64,000 nt of DNA from Moesziomyces globuligerus (lineage: Eukaryota; Basidiomycota; Ustilaginomycetes; Ustilaginales; Ustilaginaceae): assembly GCA_030849465.1 (NCBI GenBank), contig JARVLF010000015.1, forward strand, positions 372,001 through 436,000, written 5' to 3'. Position 1 is the first letter of the stretch; every line of letters starts with the position of its first letter. The notes beneath the pieces were generated by a model that was not told the DNA's origin, searched no databases, and was given only the letters and a program-made list of their open reading frames with translations. Of the stretch, positions 50,801 through 60,977 are shown one piece after another. A program made the translations under genes and the position numbers.

Positions 50801-51480
50801 TGCGTCGTCCGCGATCACAATCAAGTGAAGTCGGCAAGACGAGTTGTGCTGACTGGAGATGGCGCTGCTTTCATAAGGTCATGGTCGGGATTTCAGTCGT
50901 TTAGGGCTTCCGGATCCGGGGTCGAAACAAGGCAGAAGGACACGAAGAAGAAAGAGGAAGATGCGTCGCACGGACAGCGTTGGTGTAGGAGGTGTTGATG
51001 AAGGAGCAGACGATCCTTGACGAGTGACGGCTGCAGGGACGCGCGGATCCAAATTTGCTGCCGCTCTCCCTGCACCCTGTGGGACAGTCAAGGAAACCGA
51101 CCAGACGCAGCACGCGCGGCAAATGGCTCAGCCGACGACTTCATTCTGCTCGCGAGTCTTCTTCGCACCATCACATCGCAGACTCATCGTCTATGAGCGC
51201 ATCGCACGCGGTATGCGGGGTCATCTCAATCCGATGTGGCCTCGACAGCGGTGTTCACCAAGGCTATCTGAGGGTGGGGGCGGCGAATGCTGGTCTGCTG
51301 GTGAAGCCGCGCCTATTGACGCGTCGGCGTTCCAGCACGCGGTCGCTCAGGCCGCTTTGAGAACAACACTCGCTGTGACTGGCGCCTGAGTCCGCAAACA
51401 GAAAATGTTACATCGAAGAAGCGATAGCAGCCAATTTGTGGAGCTGTGACTGCGAAGCGATATCACAGTCCAGACCAATC
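50801..51480. other. Intergenic region upstream of the disordered-protein gene
   Basis: 680 bases holding its promoter and the 3' flank of the acetyltransferase gene. No RNA gene or repeat recognised. Confidence 0.45.
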
Positions 51481-52251
51481 CTAACTCTGGTTGAGTGAGA
51501 CCTGCTTGTAGCAAAGCTGATGTGGCGCGCCATCCTCATCGTATCTCTCGCCGACAGGCTCGTAGCCCAACCTCTTGTAGAACTCGATCACGTAGATCTG
51601 GCTGCTGAGCTTGATGATGATGCCGTCGAGCTTTGGCTCGTCGGTGGATGCGGCGATTGAGCTCGTGCCTTGCTTGCTGGGCATCGGGCCGAAAGCCCCT
51701 TGGCGTTGAGCCTCGTCGCTCGTCAAGCTCTTGAGCAGCCAGGCCTCGGCCTCTTGAATGAGGAGGTGGCCTAGCCCCTTGCCTCGGACCTCTTTGAGTA
51801 AGGCAAGGCGACCGAGCTTGGCGCCTCCCTTTTCGGGCACCTCGGCTTCGGTGTGTACCTCCTCTGCGTGTGTCTCTGCGGGGTCTCGAGCCGCCGAGAT
51901 CGGATGCGCGCGCGACCATGCGGCGCTGATGAAGTCGCTCGCAATCGCCGACTCGCTCCGACTGCCCCCGAGTGGGTACGACGATGCGGCGTCCGGCTCG
52001 GTCCCCGGTCCGTCGGGCTTAGGAATCGGCAGAGGACAGGGGAGGAGGCGAAGCGTACCCAGCACGCGCTCGGGTTGCGAGGTATGCGTCAGCGCAAAGT
52101 GCGCCGCGAGCGGATCGTATTCGTCGATCTCGTCCGCGAGCGCAAAGCCCTGCTCGTGCACGAACACCTCGATGCGCACATCGCATGCGCCCCGCAGCTG
52201 GGCCGCCGATGTGCACAGATTGACGCGGTAGTCTTCGAAGCTCTTCGACAT
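51481..52251 (-). CDS. GNAT-family N-acetyltransferase
   Basis: Single exon, 256 residues, ATG at 52251. The start CDVRIEVFVHEQGFALADEIDEYD matches the VRxxVFxxEQ pattern of ElaA/YjcF-type GNAT enzymes. LGRLALLKEVRGKGLGHLLI is the acetyl-CoA-binding motif A (R/Q-x-x-G-x-G/A). IYVIEFYKRLGYEPVGERYDEDGAP with the final H is the motif B end of the fold. A polar, poorly conserved insert of about 70 residues (roughly 82-143) sits between the first strands and motif A, making the protein longer than bacterial relatives. Substrate unknown. It is divergent from ALF1. Confidence 0.88.
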   Translation of the reverse strand: MSKSFEDYRVNLCTSAAQLRGACDVRIEVFVHEQGFALADEIDEYDPLAAHFALTHTSQPERVLGTLRLLPCPLPIPKPDGPGTEPDAASSYPLGGSRSESAIASDFISAAWSRAHPISAARDPAETHAEEVHTEAEVPEKGGAKLGRLALLKEVRGKGLGHLLIQEAEAWLLKSLTSDEAQRQGAFGPMPSKQGTSSIAASTDEPKLDGIIIKLSSQIYVIEFYKRLGYEPVGERYDEDGAPHQLCYKQVSLNQS

Positions 52252-52566
52252 GCTTTGCTGAGATCGTCAGTCTGCTGGGCCTGTGGAGAATACAGGTCGT
52301 GGCTGGTGGTGGTGCGAAGCGATGTGCCCAGCCCAGGGCGAGACTCGGAATTGGTAGGAAGCCTGAGTCATGCAGCCTCGCTTGCATTGCCGGCTGCGCT
52401 GCGCCAAGCTGCACGCGCTGCTTCTTCCAGGCCGAGTTCTGTAGAGCAACACCTCGCGAAGCCTTTGCCGAAAATTCGGCACAACGCTTCCAGTGTTCGC
52501 TTTGGCCAACACCTTCTCCGCCCGCCTTTGCAAACACGAGCACGCCGCGGATCAGCTTCATCGACC
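52252..52566. other. Divergent promoter between the GNAT gene and ALF1
   Basis: 315 bases shared by two start codons facing away from each other. No distinctive element seen. Confidence 0.45.
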
Positions 52567-53445
52567 ATGTCCGTCGTCAACGTCTTCATCCATTCTCCCT
52601 CGACGCTCGTGTCGGCAGAGCGGCGGGTACCCTCGACGATCCCGCTGCACGATCTCAAGTATCGTCTCGAGTCGATCGTAGGCGTGCCACCGTCCAACCA
52701 AGTGCTGGAGATCCATTCATCCCGCACCGACCATGAGCAGCAACAACAGCTCTCGGGCCCGGGTCCCTTTGCCGCCTCGGTCCGCTCTACGCTCATCGCA
52801 GCCGTGGTGCCGGACTCGGAGCTCGAGTCGCGGAGTCTCGAGGAACTGGGTGTGGTGGATGGGATGGCGATCAAGGTGCTCGACACGCGACCCAAGGAGC
52901 TCATCCAGACCTTCACCGACGAGAGCCTCGTGGACAAGTACGTCATGGACGATGACACCTACGCTGCTCGTCGCGATACCGTCCTTGCCTTCAAGCAGCG
53001 CAACAAGCTAGGTCGCTTCGACCCATCCAAAGACGCCAACTCCTCGATCGACGACACGCCAGATCTCCCCGCAGACCTCACCACGGGCGCGCGCTGTCAG
53101 GTCGATCTCTCCGGCACAGCCACCAACCAGCGCAAGGGCACCGTACAATTCGTAGGCACCACCAGCTTCGCCACAGGCACCTGGGTCGGTATCGAATACG
53201 ACGAACCAGTAGGCAAAAACGACGGCTCGTAGGTTGACCCTCCAACACGCCCTAATCTCCGGATGCAAAGCATTCTGACTCTCGCAATTCTCTCCTCTTT
53301 CCTTTGATTTCGCAGCGTGGCGGGCGAGCGCTACTTCACATGCAAGCCCAACTTTGGTGGCTTTGTGCGTCCAGACAAGGTCCAGGTGGGCGACTTCCCC
53401 GCCGACGACTTTGATCTGGATTTGGACGACGACGAAGAGATGTGA
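52567..53445 (+). CDS. ALF1: Tubulin-folding cofactor B (Alf1/TBCB), two exons
   Basis: Binds alpha-tubulin during folding and dimer turnover. Exons are 52567-53228 and 53316-53445 (263 residues); the intron GTAGGT...GCAG restores KNDGS|VAGERYFTCK in the middle of the CAP-Gly domain. The N-terminal ubiquitin-like domain covers about residues 1-105 (VNVFIHSPS, then LDTRPKE). A middle segment VDKYVMDDDTYAARRDTVLA is typical of TBCB. The CAP-Gly domain (about 178-250) has GTVQFVGTTSFATGTWVGIE and KPNFGGFVRPDKV, close to the GKNDG signature. The protein ends in acidic DDDEEM, the EEY/F-like tail region that in TBCB contacts TBCE or tubulin, though here ending in Met. Confidence 0.95.
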
Positions 53446-54265
53446 AATGCAACCCCGGCCCCTTTTGCACGCATGAGACAGACACAGTGATGTCTCGGCC
53501 AGAAGCTGCAAGATTTGCAATGATGTGCGCATTGCGAAAGCATTCGGGAGACTACGAACGACGCGGGGACAAGGCAGCAGCACTTACAGCGACGGAGAGA
53601 TATTCAAGAGCCCTGGTGGCAAGCCCCTGCATGCGCAGTCGCGACGAGCATCAGCCTCGTCGAGCCTGTGCGCGGGGCGTAAGACCGTCCAGCCTCGGGA
53701 GCGACCGAACTCTGCGCAAGACCGACAAGTGCAGGAGAGGAAGGAGGAGAGTGCAGGGGAAAAGGTCAGAGGGAAGAGAGAGAGATTTGGATGTGACGAG
53801 CCGAGCGGAAACGATACGCCTGATGGCTTGGGATCGGTAGCAGACGTCTCTGGCAGACATACCCGAACCGAGCGTGGGAGAGCAGCGCGAGCATGTGTCG
53901 TCGGCACATCCGCCTAAGGCCGAGATGCGCCCACGGGTTCCGCCTGGAATTCTGTCTGTCTCGAGAGCCGATGCTACAAAAAGTGCAGGGGAAGTCGCCA
54001 TCACCGGAGGAAGAAAAAGCTCCGGCGGCAGAAGGCAAGAAGCGATGATGAGCGTGCAGCCAGATCGCGCGATCCAAACCGAGCAATGCTACGGCAGCCT
54101 TTCTGAGTTGCCAATTCTCTTGCGATCAGCATAAGGAGGAGCTTGCGTGGCTAGAGTCGGCCTATATTGTGGTCCTGTGCAACTCGCAACAAAGCCGTGA
54201 GCATATCGAGACGAAAACGTCCGCCGAGAGGCCGGACACGATACGAAGCGAGTCTGGAAGAATGA
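53446..54265. other. Convergent gene ends
   Basis: 820 bases between the ends of ALF1 and the RBM39-like gene, rather purine-rich (GA tracts around 53740-53790). No coding frame or RNA gene supported. Confidence 0.5.
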
Positions 54266-56405
54266 TCAACCGAGCTTGGCCTGGACGAAAGCGTCAGGGA
54301 TGCTGTGTGAGAAATGCGAAGGCAAAAGTCAGTTTCCTGCGCCGAAGCGGGTGATGAAAATTTCGACTCGGGAGACACTCACTATTGGGCGCTGATAGGC
54401 TTGCCTCCGAAGAATCTGCCGTTGAGGCCTTCGAGAGCCTTGCGGGAGCCGTCAAGGTCAGCAAACGTGACGTAGATCTCGCCCGCGGAATCCTTCTCGA
54501 CAAAAATGCGCATCACAGGTCCATACTTGGCCTGGCATTCGTCCTTGACGTCTTCGGCAAGGTCCTTATCCCAGTCTGGCTCGGTCTCTCTGTAGGATCA
54601 GAACAGTGAGCAAAGAGAAGGTTCAAGTGGTCAGTCTATCTCGTATCTACCCTTCCCTTCTATGGCGACTCCTGAACTTACTCTGTGGGGTCAAACATGT
54701 TCTTGAGGAGCAGCGAGGTCGAGGTGGCCTCGGGAATTCCGGCCGGACGATCTTGCGGCGCCGCGTTGGCCTCGGCCTCGCTTTCGGATGGTTCGTTGTT
54801 GCGGGCGAGCTTCTGCATCAGAGCTGCGCGACGCTCCGGGTTGAGGCCGGCGCCTCCGCCATCGTCGAATGCGGATGTGAGCTGGGGCAGATGGCCTCCA
54901 CCTTGCGAATTCGGGCCGGGTCCGCCAACGTGCGGGCTGCCGCTTCCCTTGGCATTGACGTTGCCCACTCTGATGGCTCTCCCGGCGAGCTCAAAGCCGT
55001 TCATCGACTCGAGCGCCTTTTTGGCGTCGTCCGCGTGCTTGAACTGGATGAAGCAGAACCCCTTGCTCTTGCCCGTGCCCGGTTCGCGATGAAGATCCAC
55101 GTATTCGATCTCGCCAAACGGCTCAAAGACGGCTTTGACGTTTTCATCCGTAAGGCTGAAGTGCAAACTGCCAACGTATAGCCTGGCTTCGGTGTTGGGC
55201 ATGTTGGGTCCAGGCCGCATGGTTCGCGGCCCCGCTGGAGGGTTGACGTTGAGATGGATAGGCGCGCCAGCTTGGTGGTACTGCATGGGCAGAGGCACAT
55301 TGGCAAGCATTCTGGGATCCAGCTGCGGACCGCCAAGCGCTGGATGAGGGCCAACGCCGTGAGGAGCGGCGGCAGCGCCGATGAGAGGCTGGTAGGGGCC
55401 ATTGCGCGCCGCATCCGTGCGCTGAACTACAATCGGAATGCCAAAGAGCACCTTGCCCGTCAGCTCAATGGCCTTGATGACGAGTTCTCGAGCGGCAAAC
55501 TCCACGTAGCCAACGCCCTTGCTTCGACGCGTGACGCGGTCCATGACGATACGAACGTCCTGCACAGCGCCCTCGCCCAGATGCTCTTCGAAGAACTCGC
55601 CCAGATCGCGCTGGCCGATTCGGGCCGACAGCTGGCTGCAGAAGACGGAGCGATCCTCGTAGTCGTTGATCTCTGGGCTTGGGGTGCGACGAGAGCGAAC
55701 GGAAGCCGCCGGGCTGTCGTAGCGTCCACGGCGCCTGGACGAGCGACGCGAGTCATCTTCGTAGCGACCGTTACGGCTGCGAGGTGCGCGCTCTCCCCTG
55801 CGGTCGTATCGGCGATCGTCGTAGTAAGAGTCGTAGCGATCTCGGTCTGCGCGGCTGGACGAGGGGGCGGGACTGGCCCGGTAACGGTCGGCTGTCGACG
55901 ATCGTTCGTCACGATCATCGTCGCGACGATCGCTTCGGCGACGTCGGCGCTCGCGTGCGCGCTCTTCGTCGTCATCGTCGAAGCGATCTTCGTCGCGGCG
56001 ACGTGGCAGATCTTCGCCTCGACGCCTCTTGCGCCTCTCGTCGGCCTCCTCGTCGGCACGCGCGGCGCTCCTCCTGGACTGGAGGCTCTTCCGGCTTCGG
56101 AAGCTGTCCTGACTTCGACTGCGGCTCCGGCTCCGAGAGCGAGAGGGAGCTCGCGAGGATGCGCGCGACGACCGGCTGGAGCTGCTCGAAGAGCGCCGTC
56201 GACCGCGGCCATCTGCATCCTTAGGGCCTGCGCGTGAGGCCTGCGCACGCCTGCGCAGCTGTTCTGCTAGTTCCTTCTCCCGAGAGCGGATTCCACCATC
56301 GGTGTCGGCATGTTCTGATCGAGCGTTCCTGTCGATGTCCTGGTCGGAACCCCTGGATTGGCGAGACCCACGCTGGGTGCGTGCCTCCTCCAAGTCTGCG
56401 TACAT
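54266..56405 (-). CDS. RBM39/CAPER-type splicing factor (Rsd1-like): RS domain, two RRMs, C-terminal UHM; three exons
   Basis: Exons on the complement are 54682-56405, 54383-54589 and 54266-54302 (655 residues). Introns 54590-54681 (GTAAGT...ACAG) and 54303-54382 (GTGAGT...ACAG) rebuild the conserved tail LKNMFDPTE|ETEPDWDKDL and GGKPISAQ|YIPDAFVQAKLG. The first ~240 residues are an RS-rich region with very many Arg/Ser/Asp repeats. RRM1 (about 250-335) has VFCSQLSARI and KGVGYVEFA. RRM2 (about 415-495) has LYVGSLHFSLTDENVKAVFE and KGFCFIQF. The C-terminal U2AF-homology motif domain begins at LKNMFDP. This matches human RBM39 and fission-yeast Rsd1, which bridge U1 and U2 snRNP factors. The last exon codes for only 12 residues. 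Confidence 0.95.
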
Positions 56406-56863
56406 CTCGGAAGGCGGGTATGGCAGAGAGGAGAGCGCGAGCGCGTCTTGGACGAAGATCGGTGGTCGGCGCTGGTGGATGATGAAGTCGGATGCGGGGG
56501 TGAAGGGAGTTGGTGGGGTAGAAGCACCTCTCTCTTGCTACAGTGATGCCGCTGGATGCTGCGAACTCTGGATTGCGCAGTTTCGTGGTCACGTGATTCC
56601 AAAAATTGTCAGCCGCTCAACGCGTTGAGTCGCTATGCACAAAACCACTCGGTTTATGCAGGGACCGGCAACACCTGTTTCTGGCTTTCGGATCGGCTCT
56701 GAATCGGCAAGCTATACTGTAGCACAGTAGCCCAGCAAGTGCGCATGGAATGAGCAGGTGGAGCGGGAACAGTTGAAATGTCCGCCTCGATGCAATGTCG
56801 AGCATGCTCTCCATATCAGCAAGACCTCCTCGCTCTCGCACATCACCCGGATCCCTGGTCTGG
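56406..56863. other. Divergent promoter between the RBM39-like and WDR8 genes
   Basis: 458 bases. An in-frame ATG at 56795 would add 23 residues to WDR8, but the family normally starts at the MDFT motif. Confidence 0.5.
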
Positions 56864-58483
56864 ATGGACTTCACAGCAGCGTACCGGCACGCTTCCGGGC
56901 GCTGCATCGCCTTTTCGCCCGGCTCGACCTTCCTCGCCTCTGTCACGGGCGACGATGGATGCTCGGTCGTGGTTCGGGCCAGCTCCACGCTGCAGGTCAT
57001 CCGAACATGGAAGCTAGAAGCATCCATCAGCGTGCTAGAATGGTCGCCGGATGGCGCATTTCTGCTCGCGGCGCATCTCGGACAGAAGGAAGACGGCATC
57101 GTCTTTGTGGTATCGCTCGATCCGGCCAAGGAGGCTAACGATGGATCCGACGCCGGCTCTGGCTGGGTGGCGAGGATCGCCTCTGGCTCCGAGGGCCTCT
57201 CGCACGCAACATGGGCGCCACCGCAAGGCCCAAAGACGCTCATCCTGTTCAGCCAGAACCACGTGCGAGCGTCGCTGTACAACCTTGTCGACCAACACAT
57301 CTCGGCGATCGAGGGTCCCAAGCACGACAAGATCGTCTGGACGCCCAAGCAGCCCGACCACTTTGCCAGCATTCTCAAGGGCTTGGAACGCGACTCGATG
57401 TTCATCTTCTCTCTGCAGACATTGACGCATCGCGAGCTCCAGCGGTTCACCAATCCGCCCAAGGCCGGCGAGGGCTGGAAGGTGGCACAAGCCTTCCACC
57501 TGAATATGAACGATGCGCAGGACATGGCATGGGCGCCCGATGCGAGCTGTCTGGCGGTATGGGAGGGACCACTCGAATACAAGGTGCAGATCTGTACTCC
57601 CCTTGGTCACGTTCGTGCCGTCTTCCTGATCGAGCCCGATTCGGAAACCAGCGCACCGGTCACGCGACAAGGAGCGGCGAGCGAGCCGCGTCCAGCTTCG
57701 AAGCGCCGCACCGACGCGGCCGACGTTCCTAGCCTGGTGGCGGGAGGAGGCAGCGGTGTGCGTCATGTGGTATGGCATCCGTCGTCGCTGTTCCTCGCGA
57801 TCGGTGGTGGTGACGAGAAGGTGCGCCTCTTGGAAAGTACAGAGTGGTCCGAGTTCGCATGTCTGGATCTGTCGATCCCCTCTATCCGTGCGAGCAAGGA
57901 GTCGACAGCGGCGTCGACGTACGGTGCGCTGATAGCATGGCGCGAACCGCTCAACTGGCTCGAAGAGACGCGCGCACACGGCATTGTCGCTCTCGAACCG
58001 GCGAGTCTGCCGATCTCGCTCTCTGCAACACGGTCCGAAGGCGGCAAGTCAGCGCTCAAAGGCGGGATCGGAGGGACAGCTTGGAGCCCGGAAGGCAATC
58101 TGGTGGCGGCGCTCAACGAGCGCTTCCCACACGTGGTGTGGGTCTTTGCAGTGACCGAGCCCGACGGCAGCCGTCTTTCCACCGGGCCTCCTCGTCTCCT
58201 CGCGGTGATCCAGCTGTCTGGAAACGCCAAGAAGATCGGCTGGCGACCAGGACACGTGGGCAAGCTGGGCATCGTCTGCGAGAACCGCGCGATCTACACT
58301 TGGGAGCTCATCGCAGCCACAACAACCTCGCCCTCGCCACAATACCGGCAGAGAGCCGAGGCGATCCCGATTCCCAACGAGGAGCTCAAGGCCTCGCACA
58401 TCCAGTGGTCGCCAGACGGGCAGAAGATCCTGCTCGCCTCCGACTCGCTCTTCTGCTGCGCTTTCGAAGCCGGCGAGGTCTAG
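56864..58483 (+). CDS. wdr8: WD-repeat protein WDR8 (WRAP73)
   Basis: Single exon. The start is set at ATG 56864 (539 residues) because WDR8 proteins begin MDFTxxYxxSxG, here MDFTAAYRHASGRCIAFSP; an in-frame ATG at 56795 is the alternative (562 residues). Beta-propeller strands are visible as LEWSPDGAFLLAA, MAWAPDASCLAVWE, HVVWHPSSLFLAIGGGDEKV, TAWSPEGNLVAALNE and IQWSPDGQKILLASD. TLQVIRTWKLEASI is also conserved in the family. In fission yeast Wdr8 works with Msd1 and the kinesin-14 Pkl1 to hold microtubule minus ends at the spindle pole body; the animal protein is centrosomal. A disordered insert (about 262-295) interrupts the repeats. The tubulin cofactor gene ALF1 lies 3.4 kb away. Confidence 0.9.
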   Translation: MDFTAAYRHASGRCIAFSPGSTFLASVTGDDGCSVVVRASSTLQVIRTWKLEASISVLEWSPDGAFLLAAHLGQKEDGIVFVVSLDPAKEANDGSDAGSGWVARIASGSEGLSHATWAPPQGPKTLILFSQNHVRASLYNLVDQHISAIEGPKHDKIVWTPKQPDHFASILKGLERDSMFIFSLQTLTHRELQRFTNPPKAGEGWKVAQAFHLNMNDAQDMAWAPDASCLAVWEGPLEYKVQICTPLGHVRAVFLIEPDSETSAPVTRQGAASEPRPASKRRTDAADVPSLVAGGGSGVRHVVWHPSSLFLAIGGGDEKVRLLESTEWSEFACLDLSIPSIRASKESTAASTYGALIAWREPLNWLEETRAHGIVALEPASLPISLSATRSEGGKSALKGGIGGTAWSPEGNLVAALNERFPHVVWVFAVTEPDGSRLSTGPPRLLAVIQLSGNAKKIGWRPGHVGKLGIVCENRAIYTWELIAATTTSPSPQYRQRAEAIPIPNEELKASHIQWSPDGQKILLASDSLFCCAFEAGEV

Positions 58484-58614
58484 CCGAACCTCCCACCTCC
58501 TCAAGTGTGTTTCGAGGATGGCAGCGGATGATAGTCATCGTCGACTCTGTATTCTAGGGTGCTCGGGTAATTTGATACGATGCTAGTCATCTGCAATCAG
58601 GTATAGTGAAGGCC

Positions 58615-59783
58615 TCAGAGGAAGCCGCGGCCTGTGCCTCGCGCCCAGACCTGTACGCGGCCGGTATTGGAGCCGACGCTAGCACCTCCGAGCGCGGCAC
58701 TCTGACCGTCAGGGGCGATGCGGTAGAGCACGGCCTTGGCTCGGGTAGGACAGGGCGTCTCGACGGCGAACGCTTGCAGGGGAGGCGCGTGACGATGTTG
58801 TTGGACTGGTGATGGTGGTTGTGATTTAGGCAGTGTTTGCGCGAGCGATGGACGCACAAGCGGATGCACGGTGATCTCGCCATCGCAGTCTCGTGCGCGT
58901 CCACTGCCGAGCTCCTTGACTTCGACCCAGACATCTGCTGTCTGCAACAAGGCGCTGAGCAGCCATTCGTCGACAGGATCCGAGGCACCGTGCTTGCTGC
59001 ACGACGTCGCATCCGCGTGCATGAGCGTCACCACGCTCGCATCGTTCTAGTCGCAGAAAAATCAAGAGGGTTAGTACAGTCGCGCAAAGTTGTTTTGGTG
59101 TCTAGACTCACTTTGGATGCCAAGGCAGTCAGTGCGCTGAGCCACTTGCTTGTCTGCAGCCCCACATCAGCGGGACGGCCGCTGGAATCGACCGGATCGG
59201 CGCCCCAAGCCAGGGCGGTGAGATCGTCGATGATGACTAGGCTGTTCGCAGACCAGTCTGGATCTGAGGTATTGGCGGTGCTGCTTGTGGAGGATGTGAG
59301 CTCCTGTGCGACCTGGTCGTAGATGCGCTTCAAAGCCTGTTGCACCGTGGGACCCCCACTTTGTAGGCTCAGCGCTGCGGTTAAACCAGAAAGATCGCTT
59401 TCAGTCGTCGCGTCGTACACTTGCGCATTCGCATCGATGAACTTGAATGTGCCCTGCGCGGTCTCTTCGTCCAGATGGACGCCGGACTTGCGGGCGATGT
59501 TCTTGAGATGAACCACACCCTCTGAGGTGCATCCTAGCCAGATGACCTTGCGACGAGCTTTGCCCTTTCCCTTGCGGTTCGCAGCGTCCGATTCGGTGCG
59601 AAGCGTCCTATTGAGCACATGCGATGCGCGAAGGAAATGCATCAAGACAAAGAGGGCCGGCGCATCGGTGGTGTCGGTGACGAGGATCTGCGAAGAGCGT
59701 GGCGGAATCGGCGTGCGCTCCGAGACGCCTGATGGCCCCGCGCCAGGGGTGGGAAAGGACAGCAAGCTGTCGAGGTTCGGCAT
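58615..59783 (-). CDS. ELP6: Elongator subunit Elp6, two exons
   Basis: RecA-fold subunit of the Elp4-Elp5-Elp6 ring of Elongator, required for wobble-uridine modification of tRNA. Exons are complement 59112-59783 and 58615-59046; the 65-bp intron 59047-59111 (GTGAGT...CTAG) joins LTALASK to NDASVVTLMHAD. The ATG at 59783 gives 367 residues; the frame runs further upstream but without an ATG. Elp6 features are ILVTDTTDAPALFVLMHFLR at the start, KVIWLGCTSEGVVHLKNIAR, and NSLVIIDDLTALAWGA (Walker-B-like strand). ADVWVEVKELGSGRARDCDG then leads to the final beta strands, ending RVQVWARGTGRGFL. No Walker A lysine loop is seen, as in the family. About 60 residues before the last strands are a Pro/Gln-rich insert. 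Confidence 0.88.
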
Positions 59784-60977
59784 GACGGCGTCGTGGTGTG
59801 GCAGCGATGTGCGATGGAAGGGCGGCGGGGTGCTGAGCCGGAATGTCTTGGGTCGGTGGCAGCACCCAGAGGGTCGTGTGAGGAAGCTCAAAAGTCAAAA
59901 GTCGGTTGTGGAGGGACGATGCCCCGATGGAATAGTAGATCGATTTCGATAAAGATCAGAAGGCCCGATGCGATGTTCTTCTGGTCTGCATGAAGTGGCC
60001 GAAGAGTGGCGGCGGGGGAGACGCACGTGTCCGAGGCCCCAGCGTTTGCCGGTGGTGAACGTGCTCAGGTTGCTTTGCGATCCGAGACGCATCTGAAATT
60101 TCGGCAATTGGCGCTGCCTGACTGGTGTCAGCCAGCCAGGACGAGTGCTCTCCTCTGCTGCTCTTCCGCGGCATCAGGATGCTCGGGACCCCTCGCACGT
60201 CTGCGCGATACACCGGCAGCGACGACAAGCGACAGATCGGCTGCTCCGACCGCAGCGCACCGTCGGATGAGCCGGTTGATTTCGTCGAGGTTGGCAGAGG
60301 TGCCGCGAAGAGACGTGGACGGTCCGAGGTGTCAACGTGCGCACTTTTCTAAGCGCGTCGACGCGCAGTCCGAGGCCAAAGCGACCGTCGGCGCTCGCCC
60401 CGGCAACATGCGAGAATGATGTGCCTCCGGTCACGTTGACCTTTTGGCGAGCTCACCCGTCAGTACTGTGATGTACCGGCAACTCCGAGTCGCCCTTTGG
60501 CCATCCCGCACACAATGGCTGCCGAGCGCGATAGCGCGAAGAGCACGGAGGCTGTCGAGCATGCAGGTCGCAGTACAGTAACCTAGCGCACACCCCTGCC
60601 GCCGCATATGCAGGGTCGAGCGGCCTCCCATGCGCTGATTGCCGTGCTCTCCTCATGCGCAGACTCGACCCGTCCTCCCACTCTGTTCTGAGAACATGCA
60701 GTTGTGACATGTGTTGAGAGCGACCGCTGCGACCGAGGCCACCTGACCCCCCCTTTTTCTGTCCATGTCAGCAAGGCTAGCCGCACCGCACTGAGCAGGC
60801 GCGTGATCCAGTGGCAACGCAAGACCATCGACCCATATACTCCCTAGCCTGCCGTGCCCCCTTCCTCATCGTCACACGCTCGCCCAGCCACCCTCCATCT
60901 TCACTCCCTCCATCCCGCTTCTTTCTCTCGTGCGATCCTCGCCTTGCTATCAAGACCTGCGAATCGAAAGACAAAAG
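59784..60977. other. Divergent region between ELP6 and the glycosyltransferase gene
   Basis: 1.2 kb. CT-rich before 60978 (CCCTCC/CTCACTCC-type runs), probably the leader of the glycosyltransferase gene. No coding frame or RNA gene supported. Confidence 0.5.
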
